NCBI GenBank assembly: GCA_000711775.1
Contig: ARYC01000587.1
Span: 124,001 to 188,000, forward strand
Length of the DNA: 64,000 bases
Direction: 5' to 3'
DNA from: Oxytricha trifallax
Taxonomy: Eukaryota; Ciliophora; Spirotrichea; Sporadotrichida; Oxytrichidae
Shown here: positions 43,690 to 56,459 of the stretch, piece by piece
How the letters are laid out: the number at the start of each line of letters is the position of its first letter
How positions within the stretch are numbered: position 1 is the first letter of the stretch
The notes under the pieces: model-generated
Database searches by the model: none
What the model was told of the DNA's origin: nothing
The model's input: the letters and a program-made list of their open reading frames with translations, nothing else
Made by a program: the position numbers and the translations under genes

Positions 43690-45330
43690 GAATATCAGAA
43701 ACTTATGCAGGATTAAATGTTTAAGCTTAATCTTAACATTGCAAATTTGTAATTTAAAAAATAGAAAGAACTCAGACTAGCCAAATCAAGATTTCAGAAT
43801 TAAAAAGATATCTTTAAATGTGCATTTAAATCAGTAATAATAGTAACCATAATTTAATTCCTCCTCTGCACCAACAATTCCTCAAAATTAAATAACTATG
43901 ATGATGTAATAAAAGAAAATCCAACAATAATAAGGCTAACAAAATTAAACAATTCAAATGATAAATGGTAATATATCCTAAGGTTTGCCTACATATTCTC
44001 GAGGTAAGCCTAACCCTCCCAAAAGATAAATAACTTTCAGGTGAATCCTAGCCTCATTGAAGATAATTTCTCTCTTGAGAGAGCATGCTAATCTAATATT
44101 TTTGCTAATCCATAATAATAAAAGTGAATTAAAGTCAATCGTTAGAAACCCTAATCTTATGAAATATCTCCTAATCTAGACCTTAAGATATAACAGTAAT
44201 TTCAAGGTAATAACTAATAATAAAACCATGTAACTGCTTAAATAAATGCAAACTCATTAAACTCATAGTAAAATATTAAAAAGCCAATATTAAACGCCAC
44301 AATCAAACAGTTCTTTGGGAAAGTGAAAAATTTAGTGACTAAATTTACTTTTGCGACTAGACTGGGCTTTATTCCAAACAATCCTTACAAGATAAATCAA
44401 GATAGTTTTATATTAGCACTGAATCTTTTGAATTAATTAGTCTTGCATTACTTTAAAGTATGCGTCGGCCATGGGCAATAAGGAAAAGAAGTATCAAATT
44501 ATGTGAAAACCTTTCTTTCTTAGAATCTTGACGAAGAGATTAAAAATTTGGTACCGAACATTCATCAAAGTATAAAGAACTCTTTCATAAGATGCAACAC
44601 AGATCTCCCCAAGTTCACTCCAGTCCCATTATATAGTGTGACAACTTGTTGTACATTTTTACTGAAAGGGACCAAAGTGTACTCAGCTAACTCAGGAGAT
44701 AGCAGGGCAATTATAGTAAATAAATTTGGGAAAGCTAAACAGCTTTCTAGAGATCACAAACCAAATGATGATGATGAATCAATAAGAATTAATGAACAGG
44801 AGGTAGGATTGAAGCTATTAAAGATTTTATGACAGGGGAAGAAATGGGACCAAAGAGAGTATCGCTTATGAATGAGGATGTACCAGGACTTGCTATATCT
44901 AAGAGTTTAGGAGACTATGTAGCCTAATCAGTTTGTGTAATCCCTGATCCTGAAATTTATATATAAAATTCTCAATTAAGATAAAAGTTTATATTAAACA
45001 ACAATTAAATACTTGAATACGAGATATGTCCAGATGATTTATTCATGATCATAGAAAGTGATGGATAATGGGAATTTATGCCAAACGAAGATGTTGCAAA
45101 AATATCTCTGCCGTTTTATCAAAAAAATGCTCCTGAAGCTGCTGCAAATGTTTTAGTCTTAGAAGCCTATATAAAGTGGAAATTGTCATTTTAATTATCA
45201 GTATTGAAATAGGAAGAAGAAGTTATAGACGATAAAACTTGTAAAATTGTCTTCTTTGAGGAAGATATAGTATCAAATAGTCTGAAAGCTAAATAAGTTG
45301 ATTTATCATAAACTCTTAAATATTATTGAG
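43690..45330 (+). CDS. PP2C-family (PPM) phosphatase, first metal-site Asp lost
   Basis: The N-terminal part (about 43700-44330) is Q/N-rich. The PPM domain follows: a segment with NQDSFI, then VCVGHGQQGKEVSNYV (about 44460), TTCCTFLLKG, ANSGDSRAIIV (about 44685), SRDHKPND, MNEDVPGLAISKSLGD (about 44870) and ESDGQWEF (about 45056). PPM enzymes dephosphorylate Ser/Thr using two metal ions bound by Asp residues. The DGHG motif is VGHG here, so one metal ligand is missing. At least two introns or IES interrupt the frame (near 44830 and 44975). The final blocks end around 45300. Confidence 0.75.
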
Positions 45331-45339
45331 TTTATTTAT

Positions 45340-47220
45340 TATAATTTTATAAATACTTTAACAGTCAGCTACCCTTTAAGAATAAAGTAGCTAAGAATAA
45401 AATTAAAGTAAAGAAGCATCAAATAAATGAAAAATATATAAAAGTTTGCCAAATGTTACACCAAAGTTATACTATGGATGTAACATAACTTTATGTTTAT
45501 TTATGTCTATGGTATTATTTTATATCTGCTAATTTTTTGTCTAATATATCTATTTCAAAATGAACTAAAATCTTTGTTAAAATTTTTTTTCTGATATACT
45601 GGATTCCCAGTATTATTTTGGTTTAATTGTCCATTTCAATACTAATTACAATATTTGAGTTATTATTGCTTTAAATTCGTCCTCGTGACATATTTTAGAA
45701 GGGTCTTTATGAACGATTGGTTGAATTTTAATTTAATTATTGTTGATACAAGTTATTGGTAAGTCTATCATGAGAGAATGGCCATTATTAGGCTAAAATT
45801 TGCTTTTTAGAATCGTAGAGCTGCTTATTAAGAATTAAATAAATTTAAATGTATATTATTCTAACTTGGTAAGATCTTTTATTGAAACTCTTTGATAAAT
45901 TGTTAGCCCCAATTTCATTGATATTTTTAGATGTTACTGGCCTATTTTGATTTCGCAAAATGGCTTTTCCCGAATTTTCTAGAGTATTATTTTCTTGCTC
46001 GTTTGGTTTTGAATACCTTTTATTTACTAGGTAATTTTATATATTATAACCTGCATTCTTAAGAAACATCTAAATTCATTTAATTTATTATACCTGATTT
46101 TAACATTCTTCCTTTCATAATTAATGGAGATTTATCTACACCATTCTAATTTGCTCTATAAAGCTCGATTTACTTTTAAATAGTAAGAGATGCCTCGAAA
46201 ACAGATTCTAGTTGTTTTGGGGGGGGGGAGAAATAGAGAATTTTCTATTTTTAAATTTATTCTGAGATATTCTCGTGCTGTGTGACCCTGCTGTGATTTT
46301 ATTATTATTTGAGGCAGTTGCTATCACTTTTAATGCTCCTTAATTCGACGTGGTATTAGGACCACCTCTAGTCATAAACTTCTTCTACAACTAATATGTT
46401 CCTTTCTTATCCAACTTAATGAGCTTTTACTAAGGTTCGTACATTTCAGATAGATTAAATTTTTAGTTTTAAACCTCTTATTGCTGTTATTGCGATTAAC
46501 TACAAAGATTTTATTAATTCTAAACGTATGAAGAGGGAGATGTTTGAGTTGTGGGATTTTTTATTGATTAATTTTACCAAAAATTTTGTTAGTTAGATAG
46601 GGCAATCCAATCATATTTGGGGCCATAAAATTAGTTTAAACCATTCATGTTTGATTACTAAAGGTTGAAACTTAAATTGCCTTTGTTTAAGTTTACAAAT
46701 TTACGCTAATAATATTTTCCTTAAAGGTTTATTTGGTTAATATTACTCGACTGGAAATCTTAGTAAAAGTATTCATATTTAATATTATTGTACTTAAAGA
46801 ATTAAATAAATCAATCAATCATTCTTTGATTGATACATTTCTTTTAAAGTATAAAAATAATTATCTAAGTTTATAGTATTTTAAAATTAGCTATAATACT
46901 ACACAAAAAATTAGAAAATGTTTCGTAATTTCACCTATTTAATCTTTTGCTATTATAATTACTTAAGATTTTCTATTCTTATTAATTAGGAGGCAGATTA
47001 GATGGCCATCTTTATTGCTATTACTGAGCTTAATGAGTTTTATTTCCGTTTATTATTTGAGCCATTATTCTATTTATATAGTATTTTATTACTGCTAACT
47101 TCTCCCTTAAGCGTTCTGCTGTTGAGATTGAGATCTAGCTTCAGTATTTTAGTGGTTCTTTATCATTTGTGCTCAACCAACTTTTCCACTCATTTGTTAT
47201 TAATTTTATTGATTAGATCT
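45340..47220. other. AT-rich region without visible genes
   Basis: Nothing recognisable was found on either strand. The only oddity is a run of ten G residues at about 46220, isolated and without a telomere-like context. Confidence 0.5.
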
Positions 47221-47224
47221 ACTT

Positions 47225-50200
47225 TTCATCTTTGAAGATCCCCCAGTACCAGCATGAGGACGCACCTCATCATTTTCGAGATCAACCATTCTATCGACTT
47301 CCTCTTCTTTCTCGCTCTCTGCTTCGATTTTGATTATCCCTTATATTTCATGATTATCAAGGAAGCTTCTCATTTCTCGAATAAAAGAACCGACATAAGT
47401 ATTTGTCCCGTCTAATTTATCTTTCAAGCTTCTATTATCGGATTTGAATTCAAAATTTGTGACTAAAGACCATAGATCTTTTCTACGAGGCCTTAAACAT
47501 TTACTCTTTCTTAAGATCCTGAATTCTTTCTTTCGAGTAACTGAATGTATTTATTGTTCAAATGAATCCCACGGTCTTCCAACTCTTTCATGCATATATG
47601 CTAATCACTGATTTTTCTCTTTGTTTTTTAAAATTCACTTTCTATTTCAATTTACTTTCCATTTACACTTTCCAATTTGTTAAATGTCAAAACGAGCTCT
47701 TATTTTAGTTGTTATACTTTTTTCCTATTCTTTAGTTTGATAACTTCTTCCTTCTTGTACTCCTCATACCTCAATCTCATCTCTCTAAAAGCTGTCTGTA
47801 GATGAGCTCGTTTTGTGTATCTTTACAATGCTTCACAAAAGTTTGTCAAAGTATGCTGATATTTCAACAAAAAATCTCTTATTTTAATGCAACTTTTTCT
47901 CTTATTATCTTTGCTCTTGCGAGTTGAATTTAAACGTATAAAATGCCTTTTAATTCTGTTCTTTTTTCTTGCGTCAATATATTTACAAAATCTTGTGCAT
48001 AAGGGTTTCGAGCTTAACGAAAACTAAATGGTACTTTATCATCATGTTTAAGGTCTCAATGTGGAACAATTTACCTATAACAATAAACCCATTAAAAATC
48101 TACTTTTAAGAAATAAAATACTTCATTGAAATATTGGTGAATATTCTTACTTATGTTCTTCTTCTAGTGATTTATTTCTTTCCATTTAATCAGTAATTTA
48201 GCTTGCTTATTCTTCATTTTACTAAATATAAATGTCTACACATAAACCTGGCATTTTACCTAAAATTATTACATCTTTTTCTTGCTATGCCAGTTCAACA
48301 TCCTTATTTCTCCTTATTTCATGGTGCTGCAAGAAGGTACTGAATTTAATGAGATAATCTTGAATTAATATATCCTTTTCTCTCAATTCAGCCTCCCTCA
48401 TCTTGAATCTCTCCTCTTTTTTAGAATCGTTAAAATTGATTCAAATTTTTACTTCTAGAACTCTTCCTTTTGATCTTCAAACGCTTTTTGGATTTCATAC
48501 ATTGCTTTACGTTTCTCAAGGAGTCTTGTGGCTGGATTCACACTATCCAATTACAGATACTTGGGAAGTTTTATTTTCTTGTTGTCTACCATTATTAAAA
48601 TACAGATTAAATTATTAAAACAATTATTAAATTCAAACTTAACTTATCAATCATTAATATTAAAATCTGTGAATTAGATCATCTAAATCGTCAGTTATGG
48701 ATTATCCTGCATTATTGTTATATAGCAAAGTAGAGGGAGGGGTATCTTTGAATGCATAATTAACTTCTATTTTTTGGATAATCTCCTTTCATTGTTTGGC
48801 TTTTGGGTACAACAAACACTGACACAAGGCCTTTTATAGTTCCAGAACTATAACTGTGACATAGCTATGGTTTTGGCAGAGCAGAGTACAAATTTTTAGA
48901 GGTATTTATAACTTGATCAAAAGGCGAGCTGTTTATATTTTGGTACTTTATGCTGGAGATCATCAACTTACTTTTATTCATCATGTCTGTTTTCCCAGTT
49001 GTCTATCTAGCAGAACTTGTAGCTCCAGAAATATTATTTTATATCATCTTCTTTACTTTATGGCTTGCTCCATTTTTGAGCATAAAGAATCATTGAGCTA
49101 TTTAAAAGAAGTAACTATCTGGCTCACAAGGTGCGAATTTAACAGCAAATTGGAAAGTGCTGTTTGCAGCAATAAAAGCCTAGGTTAGAATTACTTTGAA
49201 AGGGCTTTCTGAAAGATTTTCAGTTGTTACATTTACTATCTTAAGTAGTTACCAATTAATTTGAATTTCAAGAGGAAACTTGTTGTCTATAGTTAAGATC
49301 TTTCCTTCACTTAATCTGCCACACTCTGTATATGCAAAATCTAAATATTCTTCTCTTAATTTAGTATCTCTTTTTTCAGAATTCATCACAAGTAAAAAAC
49401 TATATATAATTCTTTGTTAAGAACTACTGGATTAGGATCGTCAATGGGGATCTCCAAATTGATCTCTACCTATTCTTCAAAAAACTTGTTCCATTTCTAG
49501 TCATACCAAATTTATCATCACCATATTATCCTTTTCTTTATTTGTTATGAATACCCATAATGACCAAGACTAAAAATTTTACAATAAAGTATCAACATGT
49601 CTTTGCATAAAAGGTATAGGTTTTGTCAATTTATCAGAGCAAGTACCTATTAAATCAATATAAATAATTGAGTGATTTCTCACAATACAAAAGACTCTCT
49701 CGTATTAATTGACTGTTTACAGGGGGATTAAATGTAATAATAATTCTAGTAGAGGATTTTTAATTTACAATTTTCTCTGTTTTTGAGAATGAGTAAACAT
49801 TCTTGCTGTCATTAATGAATTAAAATGAGGTTGGCAAATCAGTCTCATTTATTATATTCAAAAGTCTATTTGTGTAACTTCCAATTTAAACTTCTCAAAA
49901 TGAACTGATTTTATAAGTATATATTTTTAAATCCAGTAGCATGGCCAAGAGAAGAGAAGTTAACTTTATTTCCTCCCTATTATATTTCGCACTCATATTT
50001 GACTGTTATTATAAATGATGTATTTTATGGAATGACGCCTTAGTAATTTTTTATACTAAATTAAATTTATTATAAATTCATTGATCTTTTTGACAGTTAA
50101 GTGAGCATGTACTTATGACTGATTATTAAGCATTACATCTTTAGTTGCTACTTTTCCAAACCAGAATTGCCTCAAAATAAAACTTTTCTTTATTGTTTTA

Positions 50201-50645
50201 CGATAATTTTCTATCTTAAAAAGGGTGTTTTCACGCACTCAATTTTTATACTTTAGAGCCTTCATCAGATCCAGTAAATTTAAATACAGCTAAGACAATG
50301 ATAACCTACCTAGGCTTCATCAGGAAAAAATGATAATGTAAATTCCTATTTATGCTCTGCCATTATAATGCCTGTAATATTAGTTATTTAACATACTTAT
50401 AAAGCCATAATTCCTTGAAAAATAACAATAAAAAAATTGTACATTTGTAATGATACAAAGTCCTTAAATCTTATCTTATTAGGGACTGACTTAAAATGGG
50501 CAGTTTTCAGCCAATACTTCATGCATAACGATGTTAGCATGCGAAAAAGACAATTTAATTTTATATTTAGAGAGTTAGGGTTTTGAGAATAGTTTGTTGG
50601 GCACCACAATATTCAAAATCAATTCCTTGAGTTGGCACTTAATCT
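47225..50645 (-). CDS. ASH-domain and coiled-coil protein, possibly CFAP65-like
   Basis: The minus strand begins near 50645 with MTSLADQVPTQGIDFEYCG. Beta-rich repeats follow, such as IGSYTNRLLNIINETDLP and TRIIITFNPPV (about 49800), KFPLEIQINWQ and STFQFAVKFAPCEPDSYF (about 49120). These have the look of ASPM-SPD2-Hydin (ASH) domains, common in axonemal proteins. Downstream are long charged coiled coils: FCEALQRYTKRAHLQTAFRE and RYEEYKKEEVIKLKNRKKVQ (about 47780). The C-terminus (about 47230) is acidic then Gln-rich. Order and composition resemble cilia- and flagella-associated protein 65, but that is inference. Several AT-rich gaps imply introns or IES. Confidence 0.55.
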
Positions 50646-50858
50646 GCAAGCGAAGTCATTCTTAGTTTAATTAAATGATTATTTCTTTTAAATAAATTAA
50701 TTATCTTTATACATAACACTTTGATAAAAAATATTCAGTAAATATGTTGAATCAATATTAGGCAAAAAATTATAAATATTATAATTATAATTATGATAAT
50801 TTAATATTTTTCAAATATTATTAAATTATAATCCAAGTGAGTGGAACATAAGAGCGAA

Positions 50859-51053
50859 ATGCCCAACTTCTCGACCTACACAAAGAACTTCATTTCAACC
50901 CTCATCAGAGGATCCAGACTCAAAGTCATTATAGACATCATCATCTCAGAGTCTATGAACAACGATTGGGGACATCTTACAATCTAAAAAGTAATCTAAA
51001 TCGCTAAAAAAGTTGCCTAGATCAACCCAGCCTTAATCTTCACTTAGAAATGA
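50859..51053 (+). CDS. C-rich element, first frame (64 codons)
   Basis: This frame starts at ATG 50859 with MPNFSTYTKNFISTLIRG and includes MNNDWGHLTIQKVIQIAKKV. It ends at AAA-TGA (51048-51053). It overlaps the next frame, which is open from about 50966, and leads into it by a +1 shift at AAA-T-GAA. Codons are notably C-rich compared with surrounding genes. No homologue was recognised. Confidence 0.45.
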
Positions 51054-52311
51054 AGCCAAAATTAGAGCTCACAACCAAAACAACCACTATGGTGCGAACT
51101 GGCTAGAACTCCTATCCTAATCCCTCTTTCTAGTCCAAGTTAACAACTAATGGATTCCCAAAGCCTAACAGCCAGCCACTGATTTTGGAAACCTCAACTC
51201 CTCATCTCCGGAGTTTATTCCACAACCCTCTTCCCCCATTAACACAAAAATTGACTTCCAACCACTCACCAGTGCACTTTCACAATTCCACAACAGGTTC
51301 TCTCAGCAAGAGATCACGAACCTCAATCAAAAATTCATGCAGGAAGAGTAGGAATACTTAGCTTCTCAATGCGCCATCCTCCAAGCGCCATTAGACAAGT
51401 CCAGTTCAGTAGACTATGATTCTGAAGCAGACATCTCCTTCTATGAAGGAGGTGAATAATCCTTGACGTCCTCTAATACGTCACGAAACAAAATTCCTAT
51501 TCAATAGGAACCCCTAATGCTTATTAAGGAATCACCCTTTAATAAGATTTCTGACTAGGAAGAATTTAAGCAAGATTCCTAATTAATAATAAAATATTAA
51601 TCACTATTAAATATGAGTAACCAAAGAGACGTCCAAATGAATGACAAAGCTTCCACAAAGCTCAAAAACCTTTCAGACTACTACACAACTAAGACTGACC
51701 TAGCATTCAAATCTCTTATAGACGAAGCTAATAGCGGCACCAAAGTTTCAGCCAGAACCCTATTCAAAGCACTAGAACTCAAAGAACAAATCGTCTCCCT
51801 CAGAATCTAAGCAGCAACTCAAGGACTTTCTAACACAATTGCCTACTACTTCGAACAACTTGAAGACATCCTTGATAGAGAAACCAAAGCTTAGCACACC
51901 ATAGCTAATGACCCTGATACCCCTAAACAAATCAGAACCTTTCTCAAAACCATTGACAAACTTTGATCCTACGACTAAGATGTCATTATGTACTGCGACA
52001 CAGACCAAGACCTCATGCTCAACACAAGCACAATCAGATTTAAAACACCTTGGAACTTCTCCTAAAATCTCTCATCCGATCTCATCTTCTTCATGAAAGA
52101 AAATTTTAAATCGTTTATCTCCCTTGGTCTTATTAAATTCTCAGTCAAAGTCTTATAAGTTTAATCATCAATTAAATATAAACATGTCGGTGACGACTCC
52201 GTCACCATCTTAAGACAAGACCGAAGAAGACAAAACCAATTCACTGGCAGAAAAACAAACAACAAACAAAGACAACCAAAGAGACCCAGAAGAAACAACC
52301 AAAGGAACTGA
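51052..52311 (+). CDS. C-rich element, main frame with one internal TGA and basic tail
   Basis: One frame runs from about 50966 (GAA 51052 if entered by a shift) to TGA 51964-51966 and then, in the same frame, to TGA 52309-52311. The first part (about 305 codons from 51052) includes LELLSQSLFLVQVNNQWIP and an internal ATG at 51613 (MSNQRDVQMNDKASTKLKNL). The readthrough part (114 codons) ends in an Arg/Lys/Gln/Asn-rich tail such as QRQPKRPRRNNQRN, like nucleic-acid-binding tails of gag or capsid-type proteins. Composition is C-rich and distinct from neighbours. Family unknown. It might be ORF1 of a non-LTR retroelement; no reverse transcriptase is present. Confidence 0.45.
52189..52206 (+). 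other. Perfect 7-bp stem-loop GGTGACG/CGTCACC
   Basis: GGTGACG at 52189-52195 and CGTCACC at 52200-52206 form a 7-bp GC-rich stem with a 4-base loop inside the readthrough frame. Confidence 0.5.
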
Positions 52312-52329
52312 GTTCCTTTTTAATGATAT

Positions 52330-52395
52330 GCTCGGGGGGCTTTAAGCCCTCGATGCGAGTTATTTATTTATTTATTATTTATTATATTTTTATTA
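52330..52395 (+). other. Terminal hairpin followed by a TTTA-repeat tail
   Basis: GGGC TTTAA GCCC (52337-52349) is nested in CTCG...CGAG (52331-52334 with 52356-52359). Immediately after comes TTATTTATTTATTTATTATTT. A 3' hairpin plus simple-repeat tail directly after the last frame is the layout of several non-LTR retrotransposon 3' ends. Confidence 0.5.
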
Positions 52396-52499
52396 TATTT
52401 TTAAAATAAAAAGTATTTTAAATTTCTGGACTATTTTTTTACTTAAAATTTACAATTAAAGTAGCTAACTAAGTATTATAATTTTGATAATTTATAAAA

Positions 52500-53663
52500 A
52501 TGTATGAGGGAATTTTGGATGAAAAGTAATTATTTTAAAAGACTTTATGAAAATCATAGAATAAAGTATGAAATGAATAGAAAAATCAGGAATTTCGCTA
52601 CAATCACTATTGAGGAAGTAGACCGTAATTAAGTAAGTATTAAAAGTACCTTAGATGAAGACATTTTTAAATGAATTGGACATTTTAAATTTTGAATCTT
52701 AACTTAAATAATTTTGCATTTAATTCTATAGACCTTTTACATCAACAATAACAACACTATTTGTACTCAAAAAACTCATAATATCATCTCGAAATCTTGG
52801 CAAAATCCTCGAGCCAATGCCTCAAAACTTGATTAATATACAATTTTCTCTAAAATAATCTTAAAACAATCATATACAGCTTAAATAACTTCAATAAAAT
52901 GCTTCAGGTATTTTTATGCAAAAATGTGAAAGTCATTAATCACTTTTGTAGTACAACTCTGCCACGAAGTAAAAACATCATAAAAATAAAATGTCTAAGG
53001 GACCACTGCAAGTAAGTGAGGAAGTAAAATGAGACCTTATCTCTTTGTGATAAGAATGAAAAGAGCTAAAGTAGAACTAATAAACATAACAGACAGACTT
53101 CCATGATAAATTTTAATGTAATCAATAATATTGGTAGTAATCAGCATCAAATAATCTATCAAAATTCATAGAAGATTCTTGGCCCTATTAATAAAGTAGC
53201 TGACCATAAAGTCTCCAAGTAAAACATTAGTGATTAAGATAAGGAAAATAGAGTAGCCAAATTGAAAAGAGTGAGTCCATAAAAGAGTTCTTCGTTCAGC
53301 CCTGCCTTACTTAGTAAATTTCACCATATAAGATGTTCAGAAAACACTCAGCTAAGGATTCAATTTAAGAATCCTCTAAAATCAAATTAAAATTTGATTT
53401 TAGAGTAGGAAAATTATCAGTTTCCATAAAACTCTTAAGAATATGAGCATGAAATCTTATAATACTCCCTGAAAAAAGATTTTATTAAACCCGTGTTCAT
53501 CACGATTGTCAACTTGATTTATCACATAATCAATGTTTAGATTTTACTATTTAACTTAATTTACTTCTTCTTGCTCTTCAAAACGGGGGCCAATTCCTTG
53601 TAACCTTTGATTATTGGTTAAGACTGGCATTAAATAATTGTTTTAGGGTTTAACTTCAAATGA
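52500..53663 (+). CDS. Hypothetical protein, Ser/Asn/Lys-rich with one membrane segment
   Basis: Three consecutive frames look coding: about 52505-52673 (includes KRLYENHRIKYEMNRKIRN), about 52740-53030 (Gln-rich) and about 53034-53663. The last is over 200 codons, has DKENRVAKLKRVSPQKSSSF, then a hydrophobic stretch around VNLIYHIINVQILLFNLIYF, and ends at TGA 53661-53663. The breaks could be introns or IES. No family was recognised. Confidence 0.4.
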
Positions 53664-53899
53664 TATAAGTTATGATTGTATATATAAATTCGGCTAAGTC
53701 TCTATAATTTTAACTTCTTCAATATCCTTTCTTAATTGTACTAGAAAAATTTTGCTTTATTTCATACTATTAAAAGACGTCTTTTGTTCTAAATTAGATT
53801 ATAAAATGCGAGTTTGATATATTTTAAAAAACTTATTATATTAGTCTTAGAAACTGTCTGAATATTTATCTAAAGAAATTTATTTCATTTTCTAATTAA

Positions 53900-55560
53900 T
53901 TCCATTTTAAATTGTGAAAAATTTGCAATTTCTATAATTATAGTCTTTTGAATTAAATCTTGCAAATTCACTTGATAGATTAGTCTACCATCTTCTAATC
54001 TCGCTTATATCGTCAATAAGCTATTGTGAGTTCAAACTGTTCAAAGCTACTAATTATTATTGTTAAATTAGGGAAATAAATCTTTTATTTTATTTAAATA
54101 TATTTTTCAATTGATAAACAATTTTCCCAAAAAAGTAGATAATGTGTTTCATTATATAGAATCAATAATTGTTTTTATTAAACTTTATTAAAATAATAAG
54201 AATTTCTTAGTCTACATTTAATTTTACTTTGTCAACTTCTATTGATTTAAATAAGGTAATTATATTTAATTTAATAATTTGTTTATTTAATATATCATTT
54301 TATAATAAATGACAAAATTAAAATTTGTTTGAAGACTTATCAATCTAGAAAACTATCTCATTATCTTTGCTCTATATATTCTCAGCTGATTTGTAATTTA
54401 AGAACGATTTTATATTATTTATGGGCAATTAAAGCATTTTGCTTTCTTGATGTAAAGGTTTGTTAGTTTGGACTTTGTTCAGTAATAGAAAATCTAAATT
54501 TTACACATGTGAAGGAGTTTAATTTAAGTTATTATTTAGAGATTGTTGCTTATTGAAAAGATCTCTTAAAAGTTCCTTATTCTTTGATTGAACTGATGTA
54601 AAATAATAAATTACATCAGAATGATTAATACAAGCTAATATATATTTTGGGGTTTATTTATGCTCTTTGATTAGACATAATTATTTCCTTTAATTCTCAC
54701 AGGCAATGGTGGTTTATCTTATGGAAATTGCATACTAATACTATTTTCATTCTTAGAAACATATAATAATATATAGAGTAACCAAAATTGATTCTTTTCT
54801 CTGCCATCTACAAGAGTAATTTTCAGAGAAGACATTTAATTTCTGCTATTATTATCTTGAGTTGCGTAAAATGGATAATTATAATCTAATAGATTTCCAT
54901 CCTTCTGCTCTATTATTATAGAGCTTTCCCTACTTTCAATTAAACTATTTAAATGCTCTGTTCGATATTAAAATAAGCTATTTTAAGGTTATTTTATTAG
55001 ATACTATGACTAAGGAGTTTGTGAAGAGTAGATATTCATGTTTCTTGATTTTTTCAGTGAATTTGAATTTCTTATTTGTGAATGCATGAGGGAATTTTAT
55101 ATAGATGGTTAATGAGAATTTAGAAATGCTTAGTTTTATTGTAAAATCTAAAGTTAAGATAGTCTTTGATTCAATCTTTTTTCTTCTTCCTAAATTAAGT
55201 TTTTTTTCAATTAAAATTAATAAAATTGCCTATGCATCAAAAGTCTAATTACCGAGTTCGTTCCACATTAGAATTTTCAAGTGATTACAAATCTTAAAAC
55301 AGATCCCGTTTATAGCAATATAAAAAATTTAATAGATAATTTGGTTGGGTTTTTGATAAATTTTATGGTTTTAATTAGATTAGTCTTTCAATTTAAGTTT
55401 GGGGTTTAAATTTTTTCACTTTTGCTGTGATTAATAAAATTTCTGCTTTCCCTGAATCTAAGTGGGATGAAATACTTTTCATTGTTATTTTCTAAAGTCC
55501 AGCAGGAGTAATGATTTCATGATGCTATTATTATTCTTTATTTTTAAGTAAAATACCAAG
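53900..55560 (-). CDS. Hypothetical Ser/Gln/Asn-rich protein
   Basis: The minus strand from about 55130 to 54700 holds a long open frame with many TAA/TAG-coded glutamines: SSQTPQSQYLIKQPQNSLFQ, EHLNSLIESRESSIIIEQKD and SSLKITLVDGREKNQF. Further blocks such as DVIYYFTSVQSKNKELLRDL lie near 54590, after a likely intron. It has no recognisable domain. Both ends are uncertain. Confidence 0.4.
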
Positions 55561-55564
55561 TAAT

Positions 55565-56459
55565 TTCTATTTTTAATTGCCTTATTTCTTTATTATTTTA
55601 ACTTATGAGACTTTATATGGATATTACTTTCTTTTATAAGAAACTAATATTATTATTAATTTCATTCTCCAATTATTTTTATATGTAATTTGATAAGAAA
55701 GAATTTAAAAAATATATAAATATTATTCATAATATCTGGGAGCACAAGACCATCTCTTTAACTTTGACCAAAGTCGGTTGTATTATTTAACATTAAATTT
55801 TATTCTTAACTTTTGTTTAATTCTCATATTTTCCCTATATTCACATTACTTCTATTTACATTAATGAATTTCGTTGATTTTATTTACGATAAACTAACGT
55901 TTTCTCTTGGTTTATTATTAAAAATTATCAATGAATTTAATTGTTCATAAATTTAATAAATGTAATTAGTTGAAAAAAAACAAACCAAATTAATATAATA
56001 TTGCTTGCAATTTTAGAATGTGAGGAACTTCTATAAATTATTTTATTTGGGGACTTTGGCATTGGCAGACCAGCTTAGCTTAAATAATTTGAATTTTTAC
56101 TCTGTAATTTGTTAAATCCTCGTAGTATATTTTAGTCTTAGTTATTAATGGGATTTGAAAAACAAATATTACATAAAATCATATAAAACTTCAAGTAGAA
56201 ATATACTAATTAAATTCAATTAAAATAATCGGATTCATTGCTACTTCTATTTTATTATTATGATAAATTACCAATTAAAATAAGATTAATAAAATATTCA
56301 GATTATATTAATTAATTTTTCTAATATCACTATAAATTTATAACCTTCAAATCAAACATTAATACTTCGTTAATTTATTGTTTAATATTACTTTGATAAC
56401 TTCTAATTTCATTACTATTTATCATGATATTTTTAAAATAATCTTAAATGTGTTTTATT
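55565..56459. other. AT-rich spacer without visible genes
   Basis: No recognisable motif or repeat was found on either strand. Confidence 0.5.

Noticed and set aside
46214-46232. Poly-G run as a telomere or G-quadruplex element
   Set aside because: It is a single uninterrupted run of ten G without the T4 spacing of telomeric DNA and with no partner nearby.
47002-49188. Plus-strand frames at 47002-47235, 48403-48618 and 48913-49188
   Set aside because: They are hydrophobic shadows of the minus-strand ASH/coiled-coil gene, whose frames show coherent motifs.
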